Below are positions 9,744 to 17,944 of a stretch of 64,000 nt of DNA, piece by piece. Every line of letters begins with the position of its first letter. Position 1 is the stretch's first letter. Both the position numbers and the translations under genes were made by a program. The DNA is from Burkholderiales bacterium (GTDB lineage: Bacteria > Pseudomonadota > Gammaproteobacteria > Burkholderiales > Burkholderiaceae_C). Location of the stretch: NCBI GenBank assembly GCA_003963005.1, contig RXJW01000001.1:1-64000 (forward strand). Reading direction: 5' to 3'. A model generated the notes under the pieces. That model was not told the DNA's origin. It searched no databases and was given only the letters and a program-made list of their open reading frames with translations.

Positions 9744-11060
9744 TCAGGCGCAGAAGCGGTTCACGAGGTTCTCCAGCACCTCCTGGCGGCCCGAGACGGG
9801 CGCGACGTCGGTGTTGCGGGCCAGGGCTTCGTCGGCGAGGTCGCTCAGGGATCGGCGGCCGACCAGGATGTCGCGGCCGGCGGGCGTGTCCCAGCCGGCG
9901 TAGCGGGCGTCGACGGCGGCCTTCAGGCGGCCGTCGGTGATCATCTTCTCGGCCACGAGCAGGGCCTGGGCACAGACGTCCATGCCGCCGATGTGGCCGT
10001 GGAAGAGGTCAGCGGCGTCGATGGACTGGCGCCGGACCTTGGCGTCGAAGTTCAGGCCGCCACGGCCGAGGCCGCCCGCCTGCAGCACGTGGTAGAGCGC
10101 CAGCGCCGTGTCGGGCACGTTGTTCGGGAACTGGTCGGTGTCCCAGCCGAGCTGCGGATCGCCCCGGTTCATGTCCAGGCTGCCGAGGATGCCCAGCGCG
10201 CCCGCGGTGGCGATCTCGTGCTCGAAGCTGTGGCCCGACAGCGTGGCGTGGTTGGCCTCGATGTTGACCTTGACTTCCTTCTCCAGGCCGTAGCGCACCA
10301 GGAAGCCGTAGACGGTGGCCGTGTCGAAGTCGTACTGGTGCTTGGACGGCTCGCGCGGCTTGGGCTCGATGAGGATGGCGCCCTGGAAGCCGATCTTGTG
10401 CTTGTGCTCGACGACCAGGTTCAGGAAGCGGCCGAGCTGATCCAGCTCCTGGCCGAGGCGCGTGTTCAGCAGGGTCTCGTAGCCCTCGCGGCCGCCCCAG
10501 AGCACGTAGTTCTCGCCGCCGAGCCTGTGCGTGGCTTCGAGCGCATCGCGCACCTGCAGCGCGGCGAGCTTGAAGAGTTCCGGGTCGGGGTTGGTCGCGG
10601 CGCCGGCCATGAAGCGGCGATGGCTGAACAGGTTGGCCGTGCCCCACAGCAGCTTCACGCCCGAGGCCTGCTGCTTGTCGCCGAGCACGTCGACGAGCCG
10701 CTGGAAATTGGCCTGGCTCTCGCGCGGCGTGGCCCCTTCCGGGGCGACGTCGCGGTCGTGGAAGCAGTAGTAGGGCACGCCGAGCTTGCTGAAGAACTCG
10801 AAGGCGGCATCGGCCTTGGTCAGCGCCAGCGCCATCGGGCTGCCGCCCTGGAACCAGGGCCGCTCGAAGGTGGCGCCGCCGAACGGGTCCATGCCCGTCC
10901 AGACGAAGTTGTGCCAGTAGCAGGCGGCAAATCGCAGGTGGTCCGCCATGCGCTTGCCCAGCACGAGGCGGTCCTTGTCGTAGTGCTTGAAGGCCAGCGG
11001 GTTGTCGCTGGCAGCGCCCTCGAAGCGGATGGGCGGGATGGCGTGGAAATAGCTCGTCAT
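9744..11060 (-). CDS. xylA: xylose isomerase
   Basis: Converts D-xylose to D-xylulose in the cytoplasm, metal-dependent. It is 438 aa, the size of the proteobacterial class II enzyme. Recognisable stretches are the N-terminus [39 protein letters not shown], the active-site block [15 protein letters not shown] and the metal-site block [15 protein letters not shown], followed by [20 protein letters not shown]. The start ATG lies 9 nt after the xylB stop, so the two are co-transcribed. The downstream TBDR gene begins 142 nt away with no terminator visible. The gene links side-chain xylose released by the GH31 enzyme to central metabolism. Confidence 0.98.
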   Translation of the reverse strand: MTSYFHAIPPIRFEGAASDNPLAFKHYDKDRLVLGKRMADHLRFAACYWHNFVWTGMDPFGGATFERPWFQGGSPMALALTKADAAFEFFSKLGVPYYCFHDRDVAPEGATPRESQANFQRLVDVLGDKQQASGVKLLWGTANLFSHRRFMAGAATNPDPELFKLAALQVRDALEATHRLGGENYVLWGGREGYETLLNTRLGQELDQLGRFLNLVVEHKHKIGFQGAILIEPKPREPSKHQYDFDTATVYGFLVRYGLEKEVKVNIEANHATLSGHSFEHEIATAGALGILGSLDMNRGDPQLGWDTDQFPNNVPDTALALYHVLQAGGLGRGGLNFDAKVRRQSIDAADLFHGHIGGMDVCAQALLVAEKMITDGRLKAAVDARYAGWDTPAGRDILVGRRSLSDLADEALARNTDVAPVSGRQEVLENLVNRFCA

Positions 11061-11069
11061 GATGAAGGT

Positions 11070-12530
11070 TCAGGCACTGCGCAGGCGCCGGTAGAGATCA
11101 CGGAAGCGCACCTGGCGGGCCGCGAGGTGCGCATGGCGGTCGGGGTCGGGCGAGTAGAGGGCGGCGACGGGCGGCCGTGTGCACAGGCGCTCGACGACCG
11201 TGCCGGCGGCAAGCCCGCCGAGCCGCGCGGCGCCCAGCGCGCCACCGGCTTCGCTGCCGGTGTGCAGGGCGATGTCCACGCGCAGGATGTCGGCGATGAG
11301 CTGGGCCCACACCGGGCTGCGTGAGCCGCCCCCGACGAGCGACAACTGGTGCACCTGCGTGCCGGCCGCCCGCAAGGCATCCAGCCCGTCGGCCAGGCCG
11401 AAGGCCACGCCCTCGAGCACGGCGTAGGTGCAGTCGCTGCGGCGCGTCTGCGTCGTCAGGCCGTGGAACATGCCCACGGCAAAGGGGTCGTTGTGCGGCG
11501 TGCGCTCGCCCGCGAGGTAGGGCAGGAAGATCGGCGCCGTGGTTCGGCGATTGACTGCGCTGTCATCGCGCGCCAGTTCGGCCAGCAGCGTGACTTCGTC
11601 GCTGCCCATGAGCTGGCTGTGCCAGCGCAGGCTGCTCGCGGCGGACAGCATCACGCTCATCTGGTGCCAGCGGCCGGGCAGGGCGTGGCAGAAGGCGTGC
11701 ACGGCCGAGGCGGGGTTGGGGGCGAAGCGGTCGTTGACGACGAAGATCACGCCCGACGTGCCGAGCGACAGGAAGCCGTCGCCCGGCTGCGTCGCGCCGA
11801 TGCCGATGGCGCTGGCGGCGTTGTCGCCCGCGCCGCCGGCGACGATGACCTCGGGCCCCAGTCCCCAGGCCCGGGCCAGCTCGGGGCGGAGCACGCCGCT
11901 GGGCTGGTTGCTTTCCACCAGGCGCTGCATCTGCCGGCGCGACAGGCCGCAGGCGGCCAGCAGTTCATCCGACCAGTCGCGGCGGGCCACGTCCAGCCAC
12001 AGCGTGCCGGCGGCGTCCGAGGGGTCGGAGACCTTCTCGCCGGTGAGCTGCAGCCGCAGCCAGTCCTTGGGCAGCAGCACGCTGGCGACGCGGGCGAACA
12101 GCGCGGGCTCGTGTTTTCGCACCCACAGCAGCTTGGGTGCCGTGAAGCCGGGCATGGCGAGGTTGCCGGCGATGGCGTGCAGGCGTGGTGCGGCAGCCGT
12201 GAGCTCCGCGCATTCCGCATGGCTGCGGCCGTCGTTCCAGAGGATGGCCGGGCGCAGGATGGCATCGCTGTCATCGAGCAGCACGGCGCCGTGCATCTGG
12301 CCGGACATGCCGATGGCCCGCACCGCCGCCCAGGCTTCGGGGTGGGCAGTGCGCAGCTCGCTCACCGCCGCTTGCGTGCCCCGCCACCAGTCCGCCGGAT
12401 GCTGCTCCGACCACAGGGGGTGCGGGTTGGAGACCGTCAGGCGACTGCCTGCCGTGCCCACGATGCAGCCGGCCTCGTCGAGCAGCAGCAGCTTGACTTC
12501 CGACGTCCCGAGATCGATGCCGAGGAACAT
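11070..12530 (-). CDS. xylB: xylulokinase
   Basis: FGGY-family kinase of 486 aa that phosphorylates D-xylulose to xylulose-5-phosphate for the pentose phosphate pathway. The start is MFLGIDLGTSEVKLLLLDEAG (phosphate-binding loop), followed by the substrate region AIGMSGQMHGAVLLDD, FTAPKLLWVRKHEP and the C-terminal FGGY-like block SLVGGGSRSPVWAQLIADIL. The ATG at 12530 overlaps the TGA of the upstream ROK regulator by one base, so the N-terminal extension of the longer open frame up to 12962 is not real. It is encoded with xylA 9 nt downstream. Confidence 0.97.
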   Translation of the reverse strand: MFLGIDLGTSEVKLLLLDEAGCIVGTAGSRLTVSNPHPLWSEQHPADWWRGTQAAVSELRTAHPEAWAAVRAIGMSGQMHGAVLLDDSDAILRPAILWNDGRSHAECAELTAAAPRLHAIAGNLAMPGFTAPKLLWVRKHEPALFARVASVLLPKDWLRLQLTGEKVSDPSDAAGTLWLDVARRDWSDELLAACGLSRRQMQRLVESNQPSGVLRPELARAWGLGPEVIVAGGAGDNAASAIGIGATQPGDGFLSLGTSGVIFVVNDRFAPNPASAVHAFCHALPGRWHQMSVMLSAASSLRWHSQLMGSDEVTLLAELARDDSAVNRRTTAPIFLPYLAGERTPHNDPFAVGMFHGLTTQTRRSDCTYAVLEGVAFGLADGLDALRAAGTQVHQLSLVGGGSRSPVWAQLIADILRVDIALHTGSEAGGALGAARLGGLAAGTVVERLCTRPPVAALYSPDPDRHAHLAARQVRFRDLYRRLRSA

Positions 12531-13762
12531 CAGAGCGCCTCCTGGGCTTCGGGCTCGGGGGCCGTGCTGTCTGTCAGCGGCAGGGCGGGGCGCGTGAGGC
12601 GATAACGCGCCAGCGCAGCGGCGCCCACCGCGACGGCGTTGGCGCCGAAGCGGGAGATACGCACACTGGGGGGCGGCAGGCTGGCCGCTGCGGCGTAGTC
12701 CAGCAGGGTGTCGAGCGCCGGCTTCAGGAAGGGCTCGCCCAGGTCGACCACCGAGCCGCCGAGCACGATGCAGCCGGGGTCGTAGGCGGTGGCGAGGTTT
12801 TGCAGCAGCACGCCGAGGTAGCGGCCGGCGGAGGCGACGGCCTTCAGCGTTTCGGCATCCTCGTCCACGAGATGCGCGCGCACCTCGGCCAGCGAGCGCA
12901 GCGCGGCGTCGTCGCCGCTGCCGTGCAGCAGGGCGCGCGTCGCGATCAGCGCTTCGGCACAACCGCGGCGTCCGCAGGAGCAGCGCGGGCCGTTCAGCTG
13001 CAGCACCATGTGGCCCACCTCACCCGCGAACCCGCGGCTGCCGGTCAGCAGCCGGTCGCCCACGATGACGCCCGCACCCAGGCCCTGGTTGATGGACACG
13101 TAGAGCAGCGGGTCGGAGGCCGGCGAGGGGTTGAACTCCATCTCGCCCATCGCGGCGACGTCCGCCTCGTTCTGCAGGAACAGCGGCACGCCCGCCAGCA
13201 GCGTGCCCTGCAGCTTGTCCGCCAGCAGGTCGCCCACAGGCACATCCCGCCAGCCGAGGTTGGGCGCGAAGTGCAGCACGCCGCGCGCCTCGTTCACGCC
13301 GCCGGGCAGGCCGACGCCGATGCCCAGCACCTGTTGCGCGTCGTTCAGCTGCTTGCGCAGCTTGAGCAGGGCCGTGGCCAGGATGGTGATGCAGGCGCGC
13401 ACCGTGCGGCTTGTGCCGTAGTGGGCGACCGTGCTGGCCCTGACCTCACCCGTCAGCGAGGTGCCCACGACGCGCACCGACTCCACGCCCACTTCGGCGC
13501 CGAGCAGCAGCAGGCGGTCGGGGTCGATGAAGAGGGGCGTGGGGCGGCGGCCCAGGTCCCCGGTGACGACCACCTCGCGCTCGACCAGCCAGCCCTCACC
13601 GATGAGCTCGCGCACGAGGCCACTGACGGTGGACTTGGTGAGGCCGACGGCGCCGGCCAGGTCGGCACGCGACAGCCCAGGGTGGGCGCACAGATGCCGC
13701 ACCAATGCCATGCGATTGATGACCTTGAGCAGCTGCTGGCTGCCGGGGGTGTCGGCCTGCAT
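12530..13762 (-). CDS. xylR: ROK-family transcriptional repressor, XylR-like
   Basis: ROK regulator of 410 aa. An N-terminal winged helix-turn-helix is visible at residues ~10-70 (GLSRADLAGAVGLTKSTVSG), then the actin-like sugar-binding fold with the ROK zinc signature CSCGRRGCAEAL around residue 265. The ATG at 13762 is chosen because AGGAGA sits just before it; the in-frame ATG at 13807 has no Shine-Dalgarno and overlaps the operator region. It is the first gene of the xylR-xylB-xylA-TBDR operon and is divergent from the halogenase/GH31/GH9 arm. By family it should bind DNA without xylose and release when xylose is present. The symbol is by context; an orthologue search was not possible. 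Confidence 0.88.
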   Translation of the reverse strand: MQADTPGSQQLLKVINRMALVRHLCAHPGLSRADLAGAVGLTKSTVSGLVRELIGEGWLVEREVVVTGDLGRRPTPLFIDPDRLLLLGAEVGVESVRVVGTSLTGEVRASTVAHYGTSRTVRACITILATALLKLRKQLNDAQQVLGIGVGLPGGVNEARGVLHFAPNLGWRDVPVGDLLADKLQGTLLAGVPLFLQNEADVAAMGEMEFNPSPASDPLLYVSINQGLGAGVIVGDRLLTGSRGFAGEVGHMVLQLNGPRCSCGRRGCAEALIATRALLHGSGDDAALRSLAEVRAHLVDEDAETLKAVASAGRYLGVLLQNLATAYDPGCIVLGGSVVDLGEPFLKPALDTLLDYAAAASLPPPSVRISRFGANAVAVGAAALARYRLTRPALPLTDSTAPEPEAQEAL

Positions 13763-13808
13763 GTGTCTCCTGCTGTTGTGGGTGCCATGTCGGCTTTGTG
13801 AATTCATA

Positions 13809-13829
13809 TTAGTTCGAGCAATGAACGAA
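13809..13829. promoter_or_regulatory. candidate XylR operator in the divergent region
   Basis: Imperfect inverted repeat TTAGTTC-N7-GAACGAA (one mismatch), AT-rich against a GC-rich background. It sits between the ROK regulator and the halogenase. The TTAGTT half-site resembles published XylR operators of the ROK family in Bacillus (TTAGTTTGTTT type). I infer that it controls both arms. Confidence 0.5.
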
Positions 13830-13938
13830 GTAAATAGGGTGAAAGCACCTAGCCGGGGCGCGCAGGCCTCGTCGAAGATCGCGGCGCCGCGTGTTGGGGC
13901 GTCGCCCCGCGCCGCGCGCACCAGACTCGCTCTCCGCC

Positions 13939-15471
13939 ATGAACGCTTCTGATCCCTCCCTCCGCAAGATCGTCATCGTCGGCGGCGGCACCGCCGGCTG
14001 GATGACGGCCGCGCCGCTGGCGCAGCGCTTCCAGCATGCCGGCCCGAACGGCTGCGAGGTGGTGCTGGTGGAGTCGCCCGACATCGGCACGATCGGCGTC
14101 GGCGAGGCCACGCTGCCGCCGATCCGTGCCTACAACCGAACCCTTGGCCTGGACGGGGCGGATTTCGTCAGGCGCACGCAGGGCAGCTTCAAGCTGGGCA
14201 TCGAGTTCCGCGACTGGGGGCGCGTGGGGCACCGCTTCTTCCATGGCTTCGGCGATTTCGGCCCGGCCATCGAGAACCGCTCGCCCTGGCAGCACTGGCT
14301 GCGGCTGTCGCGCATCGTCAACGGGCTGCCGCACTACGAGGACTGGTCCACGGCCACCGTGATGGCGCGCGGCCACCGCTTCACGCCGCCGGTCGACGGC
14401 CCGCCCTCGGCTGCCAACGCCTACTCGTTCGCGTATCACTTCGATGCCGGCCTGTACGCGGCCTACCTGCGGGAGTACGCGCAGGCACGTGGCGCCCAGC
14501 GCGTGGAAGGGCTGATCGTCAACGTCGAGCTGCGCCCGGATGACGGCTTCGTGCAGGCCATCCAGCTTGCCGACGGCCGGCGCATCGAGGGCGATCTGTT
14601 CATCGACTGCTCGGGCTTTCGCGCCTTGCTGATCGACGGCGCGATGCACAGCCCCTTCGAGGATTGGCGCGCGCTGCTGCCCTGCAACAGCGCGCAGGCC
14701 GTGCCGAGCGAGCGCATCGAGCCGCTGACGCCCTACACCACGTCCACCGCCAAGGCCGCGGGCTGGCAGTGGCGCATCCCGCTGCAGCACCGCACGGGCA
14801 ATGGCCATGTCTATTGCAGCGACTTCATCAGCGACGATGAAGCCAGCGCCACCTTGCTGGCGGGCCTGGACGGCCGCGCGCTCGACACACCGCGGCAACT
14901 GCGCTTCACGACCGGCCGGCGCCGGGCGATGTGGGTCAAGAACGTAGTGGCCATCGGCCTGGCCGGCGGCTTCCTGGAGCCGCTGGAATCCACCAGCATC
15001 CAGCTCATCATGGACGGCGTGGGCCGGCTGCTGCAGTTCTTCCCGGACAGGACCTTCCAGCCCCACCTGGCCGCCGAATTCAACCGGCGCATGAACGTGC
15101 AGTACGAGTCGATCCGCGACTTCATCGTGCTGCACTACAAGCTCACCGAGCGGCGCGACAGTGAGCTGTGGCGCTACTGCGCAGCCATGCCCATCCCCGA
15201 CACGCTGGCCCACCAGATCGAGCTCTTCCGCGAGGCGGGCCGTGTCGCCATCCTCGACCCCGACGGTTTCGCCGAGCCCTCCTGGGTGTCGCTCTTCCTG
15301 GGCCTCGGCCTCGTGCCGCAGCGCTACGACCCCTTCGTCGATCACATCGACCCCGAAGCCCTGCTGCAGCACTTCGCACGGCTGCGCCAGGCCATCGTGC
15401 AGACGGCCGGGGACATGCCGCTGCACGCTGACTACATCCGCCGGCACTGCCCGGCGCCACCCATGGCCTGA
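13939..15471 (+). CDS. flavin-dependent halogenase (tryptophan-halogenase family), copy 1
   Basis: FAD-dependent halogenase-fold protein of 510 aa. It has the GxGxxG dinucleotide motif (IVIVGGGTAGWMT), the catalytic Lys (K85 in GSFKLGIEF), the WxWxIP signature (W276, WQWRIPLQHR) and the EPLEST segment with Glu350. All catalytic positions known from PrnA are therefore kept. Members linked to TBDR loci in Xanthomonas and Caulobacter relatives act on indole-like substrates in vitro, but their physiological role is unknown. It is the first gene of the plus arm, reads away from the ROK regulator and is followed by a CACAGAG inverted repeat. No flavin reductase is encoded nearby. The start at MNASDPS is preferred over the upstream GTG at 13891. 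Confidence 0.9.
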   Translation: MNASDPSLRKIVIVGGGTAGWMTAAPLAQRFQHAGPNGCEVVLVESPDIGTIGVGEATLPPIRAYNRTLGLDGADFVRRTQGSFKLGIEFRDWGRVGHRFFHGFGDFGPAIENRSPWQHWLRLSRIVNGLPHYEDWSTATVMARGHRFTPPVDGPPSAANAYSFAYHFDAGLYAAYLREYAQARGAQRVEGLIVNVELRPDDGFVQAIQLADGRRIEGDLFIDCSGFRALLIDGAMHSPFEDWRALLPCNSAQAVPSERIEPLTPYTTSTAKAAGWQWRIPLQHRTGNGHVYCSDFISDDEASATLLAGLDGRALDTPRQLRFTTGRRRAMWVKNVVAIGLAGGFLEPLESTSIQLIMDGVGRLLQFFPDRTFQPHLAAEFNRRMNVQYESIRDFIVLHYKLTERRDSELWRYCAAMPIPDTLAHQIELFREAGRVAILDPDGFAEPSWVSLFLGLGLVPQRYDPFVDHIDPEALLQHFARLRQAIVQTAGDMPLHADYIRRHCPAPPMA

Positions 15472-15485
15472 CATGACGACCCCCG

Positions 15486-15565
15486 AACAAAGCCACAGAG
15501 GCACAGAGACACAGAGGACGTCGGCTGGCGCTGCCTCTGTGCCTATGTGTCTCTGTGGCTGTGTT
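15486..15565. repeat. CACAGAG-period long inverted repeat, copy 2
   Basis: The left arm (15486-15517) and right arm (15534-15565) are near-perfect inverted repeats of about 32 nt around a 16-nt loop. Each arm is built from an 8-nt period CACAGAGN. The element lies between the halogenase stop and the GH31 gene. It has no U-tract and does not look like a terminator. It belongs to the same family as 2524-2608 and 51179-51264. Confidence 0.9.
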
Positions 15566-15658
15566 TGAACGCTGTTGGCATGACCAGCACCGCCTCGAAC
15601 GACGCCGCGCAGGCAGACGCCATGCCTGCCCGACCCTGGAGACAAGAAGGACCCTTTC

Positions 15659-17944
15659 ATGAAGTTCACTGACGGACAGTGGATGCTTCAGCCGGGCGTC
15701 GCCGCGCACTACGCGGCCGAGGCCTATGCGGTGGAAGCCCACGAAGACCGCCTCGTCGTGCTCGCCACGACCCGCCCCATCAAGCACCGCGGCGACACGC
15801 TGCAGGGCCCCACGCTCACCGTCACGCTGACGTCGCCCCTGCCCGGCGTCATCCGTGTCAGCGTCGAGCACTACAGCGCCTCCACCCCTCCGCGGCTGCA
15901 TGTGCCCATGGTCGGCGCCACGCAGCCCGCCGTGCAGATCACGGAGACCGAGACCCACGCCACGCTGACCTCCGGCGCGATCTCGGTGGACGTGAAGAAG
16001 GGTGAGGGCTGGCGCCTGGTGTTCCGCGAGGGCAGCCGCGTGCTGACCCAAAGCGATTGGCGCAGCCTGGGCTACATCCAGTGGGGGCCCAAGGGCAACC
16101 ACGTGCACGAGCAGCTCACGCTGGCCGTGGGCGAAAACGTCTACGGCCTGGGCGAGCGCTTCACCGCCTGGGTGAAGAACGGCCAGGTCGTGGAGAACAT
16201 CAACAAGGACGGCGGCACGGCCTGCGAGCAGGTCTACAAGAGCGTGCCCTTCTACCTGACCAACCGCGGCTACGGCGTGCTCGTCAACGAAGCCGGTCCG
16301 GTGTCCTTCGAGGTGGCGTCGGAGAAGGTGGCGCGCGTGCAGTTCAGCCGCGAGGGCGAGAGCCTGGACTACTGCGTCATCGCCGGCCCCACGCCCAAGG
16401 ACGTGGTGTCCCGACTGACAGCGTTGACAGGTCGTGCGCCGCTGCCGCCGGCCTGGAGCTTCGGCCTGTGGATGACGACCTCGTTCACGACGCAGTACGA
16501 CGAAGCCACCGCCTCGCATTTCATCGACGAGATGGCGCGCCGCGACCTGCCGCTGTCGGTCTTTCACTTCGACTGCTTCTGGATGCGCGAGTTCCAGTGG
16601 TGCGACTTTCAGTGGGACCCGCGCGGCTTCCCCGAGCCCGAGGCGATGCTGCAGCGCCTGCATGCCAAGGGCCTGAAGATCAGCCTCTGGATCAACCCCT
16701 ACGTGGCGCAGAAGTCACCGCTGTTCGCGGAAGGCGTGCGCGAGGGCTATTTCATCAAGCGGACCAACGGGCTGACCTTCCAGACCGACCTCTGGCAGCC
16801 CGGCATGGCCATCGTGGACTTCACGAACCCGGCCGCCAAGGCCTGGTACCAGGGGCACCTGCGCCGCCTGCTCGCCACGGGCGCGGACTGCTTCAAGACC
16901 GACTTCGGCGAGCGCATCCCGACGGAAGGCGTGAGCTACTTCGACGGCTCCGACCCGGTCGAGATGCACAACCTCTACGCGCTGCAGTACAACGGGGCGG
17001 TGTTCGAACTGCTGCAGGCCGTGCAGGGGCATGACGCGATCGTCTTCGCGCGCTCCACCTACGCCTCGGGCCAGCGCTTCCCGGTGCACTGGGGCGGTGA
17101 CTGCTGGAGCACCTTCGAGTCGATGGCCGAGAGCCTGCGCGGTGGCCTGTCGCTCACCAGTTGCGGCTTCGCGTTCTGGAGCCACGACATCGGCGGCTTC
17201 GAGGGCAACCCGCCGCCGGCCGTCTACAAGCGCTGGATCCAGTTCGGCCTGATGTCCTCGCACAGCCGCCTGCACGGCAGCAGCAGTTACCGGGTGCCAT
17301 GGCTCGTGGACGAGGAGAGCTGCGACGTGCTGCGCGCCTTCACGCAGCTCAAGCACCAGCTCATGCCCTACCTGTACGCCGTGGCGCACGAGGCCGCGCA
17401 GACCGGCGTGCCGGTCATGCGGGCGATGGTGCTCGAACATCCCCGCGACCCGGCCTGCGCGACGCTCGACCGCCAGTACCACCTGGGAGGCAGCCTGCTC
17501 GTCGCGCCCGTGTTCACCGAGAGCGGCGAGGTGGACGTCTACCTGCCCGAGGCGGCCGCGGCGGGTGCATGGACGCACCTGCTCTCCGGCGAGAAGAAGG
17601 CCGGCGGCCGCTGGTACCGCGAGACACACGGTTTCCTGTCGATGCCGCTGTACGTCGCGCCGGGCAGCGTCATCGCCTGGGGCGCCGAGACGCAGCGGCC
17701 CGACTACGACTACGGCCGCGGCACCGTGCTGCGCGTCTTCGAGCTGTCGGACGGGGCGAGCGCGCCGTTCACCGTCGTCGGGCTGGACGGCCAGGTCGCG
17801 GCGCAGGGGGCGGTCCGCCGCCAGGGCGCGAACTACACGGCCGAGGTGACCGCGGGTGCCTTGCGCGGGTGGGCGCTGGAGGTCGACGGCCGCCGCAGCC
17901 CGGTCGTGGCCGACGCGGCCTCGCTGACCTGGACGGCATCGTGA
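15659..17944 (+). CDS. GH31 alpha-xylosidase (YicI type)
   Basis: Retaining alpha-xylosidase of 761 aa, the YicI length. It has an N-terminal beta-sandwich (residues ~1-245), FGLWMTTSFTTQYDE at the barrel start, FHFDCFWMREFQWCDFQWD and the nucleophile Asp415 in KTDFGERIP (YicI Asp416), then WSHDIGGFEG near residue 505. It has no signal peptide, so it is expected in the cytoplasm, where it removes xylose from the non-reducing end of imported xyloglucan oligosaccharides. The ATG is preceded by AAGGACC. Its TGA overlaps the ATG of the GH9 gene. Together with xylA/xylB it completes xylose recovery. Confidence 0.96.
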   Translation: MKFTDGQWMLQPGVAAHYAAEAYAVEAHEDRLVVLATTRPIKHRGDTLQGPTLTVTLTSPLPGVIRVSVEHYSASTPPRLHVPMVGATQPAVQITETETHATLTSGAISVDVKKGEGWRLVFREGSRVLTQSDWRSLGYIQWGPKGNHVHEQLTLAVGENVYGLGERFTAWVKNGQVVENINKDGGTACEQVYKSVPFYLTNRGYGVLVNEAGPVSFEVASEKVARVQFSREGESLDYCVIAGPTPKDVVSRLTALTGRAPLPPAWSFGLWMTTSFTTQYDEATASHFIDEMARRDLPLSVFHFDCFWMREFQWCDFQWDPRGFPEPEAMLQRLHAKGLKISLWINPYVAQKSPLFAEGVREGYFIKRTNGLTFQTDLWQPGMAIVDFTNPAAKAWYQGHLRRLLATGADCFKTDFGERIPTEGVSYFDGSDPVEMHNLYALQYNGAVFELLQAVQGHDAIVFARSTYASGQRFPVHWGGDCWSTFESMAESLRGGLSLTSCGFAFWSHDIGGFEGNPPPAVYKRWIQFGLMSSHSRLHGSSSYRVPWLVDEESCDVLRAFTQLKHQLMPYLYAVAHEAAQTGVPVMRAMVLEHPRDPACATLDRQYHLGGSLLVAPVFTESGEVDVYLPEAAAAGAWTHLLSGEKKAGGRWYRETHGFLSMPLYVAPGSVIAWGAETQRPDYDYGRGTVLRVFELSDGASAPFTVVGLDGQVAAQGAVRRQGANYTAEVTAGALRGWALEVDGRRSPVVADAASLTWTAS

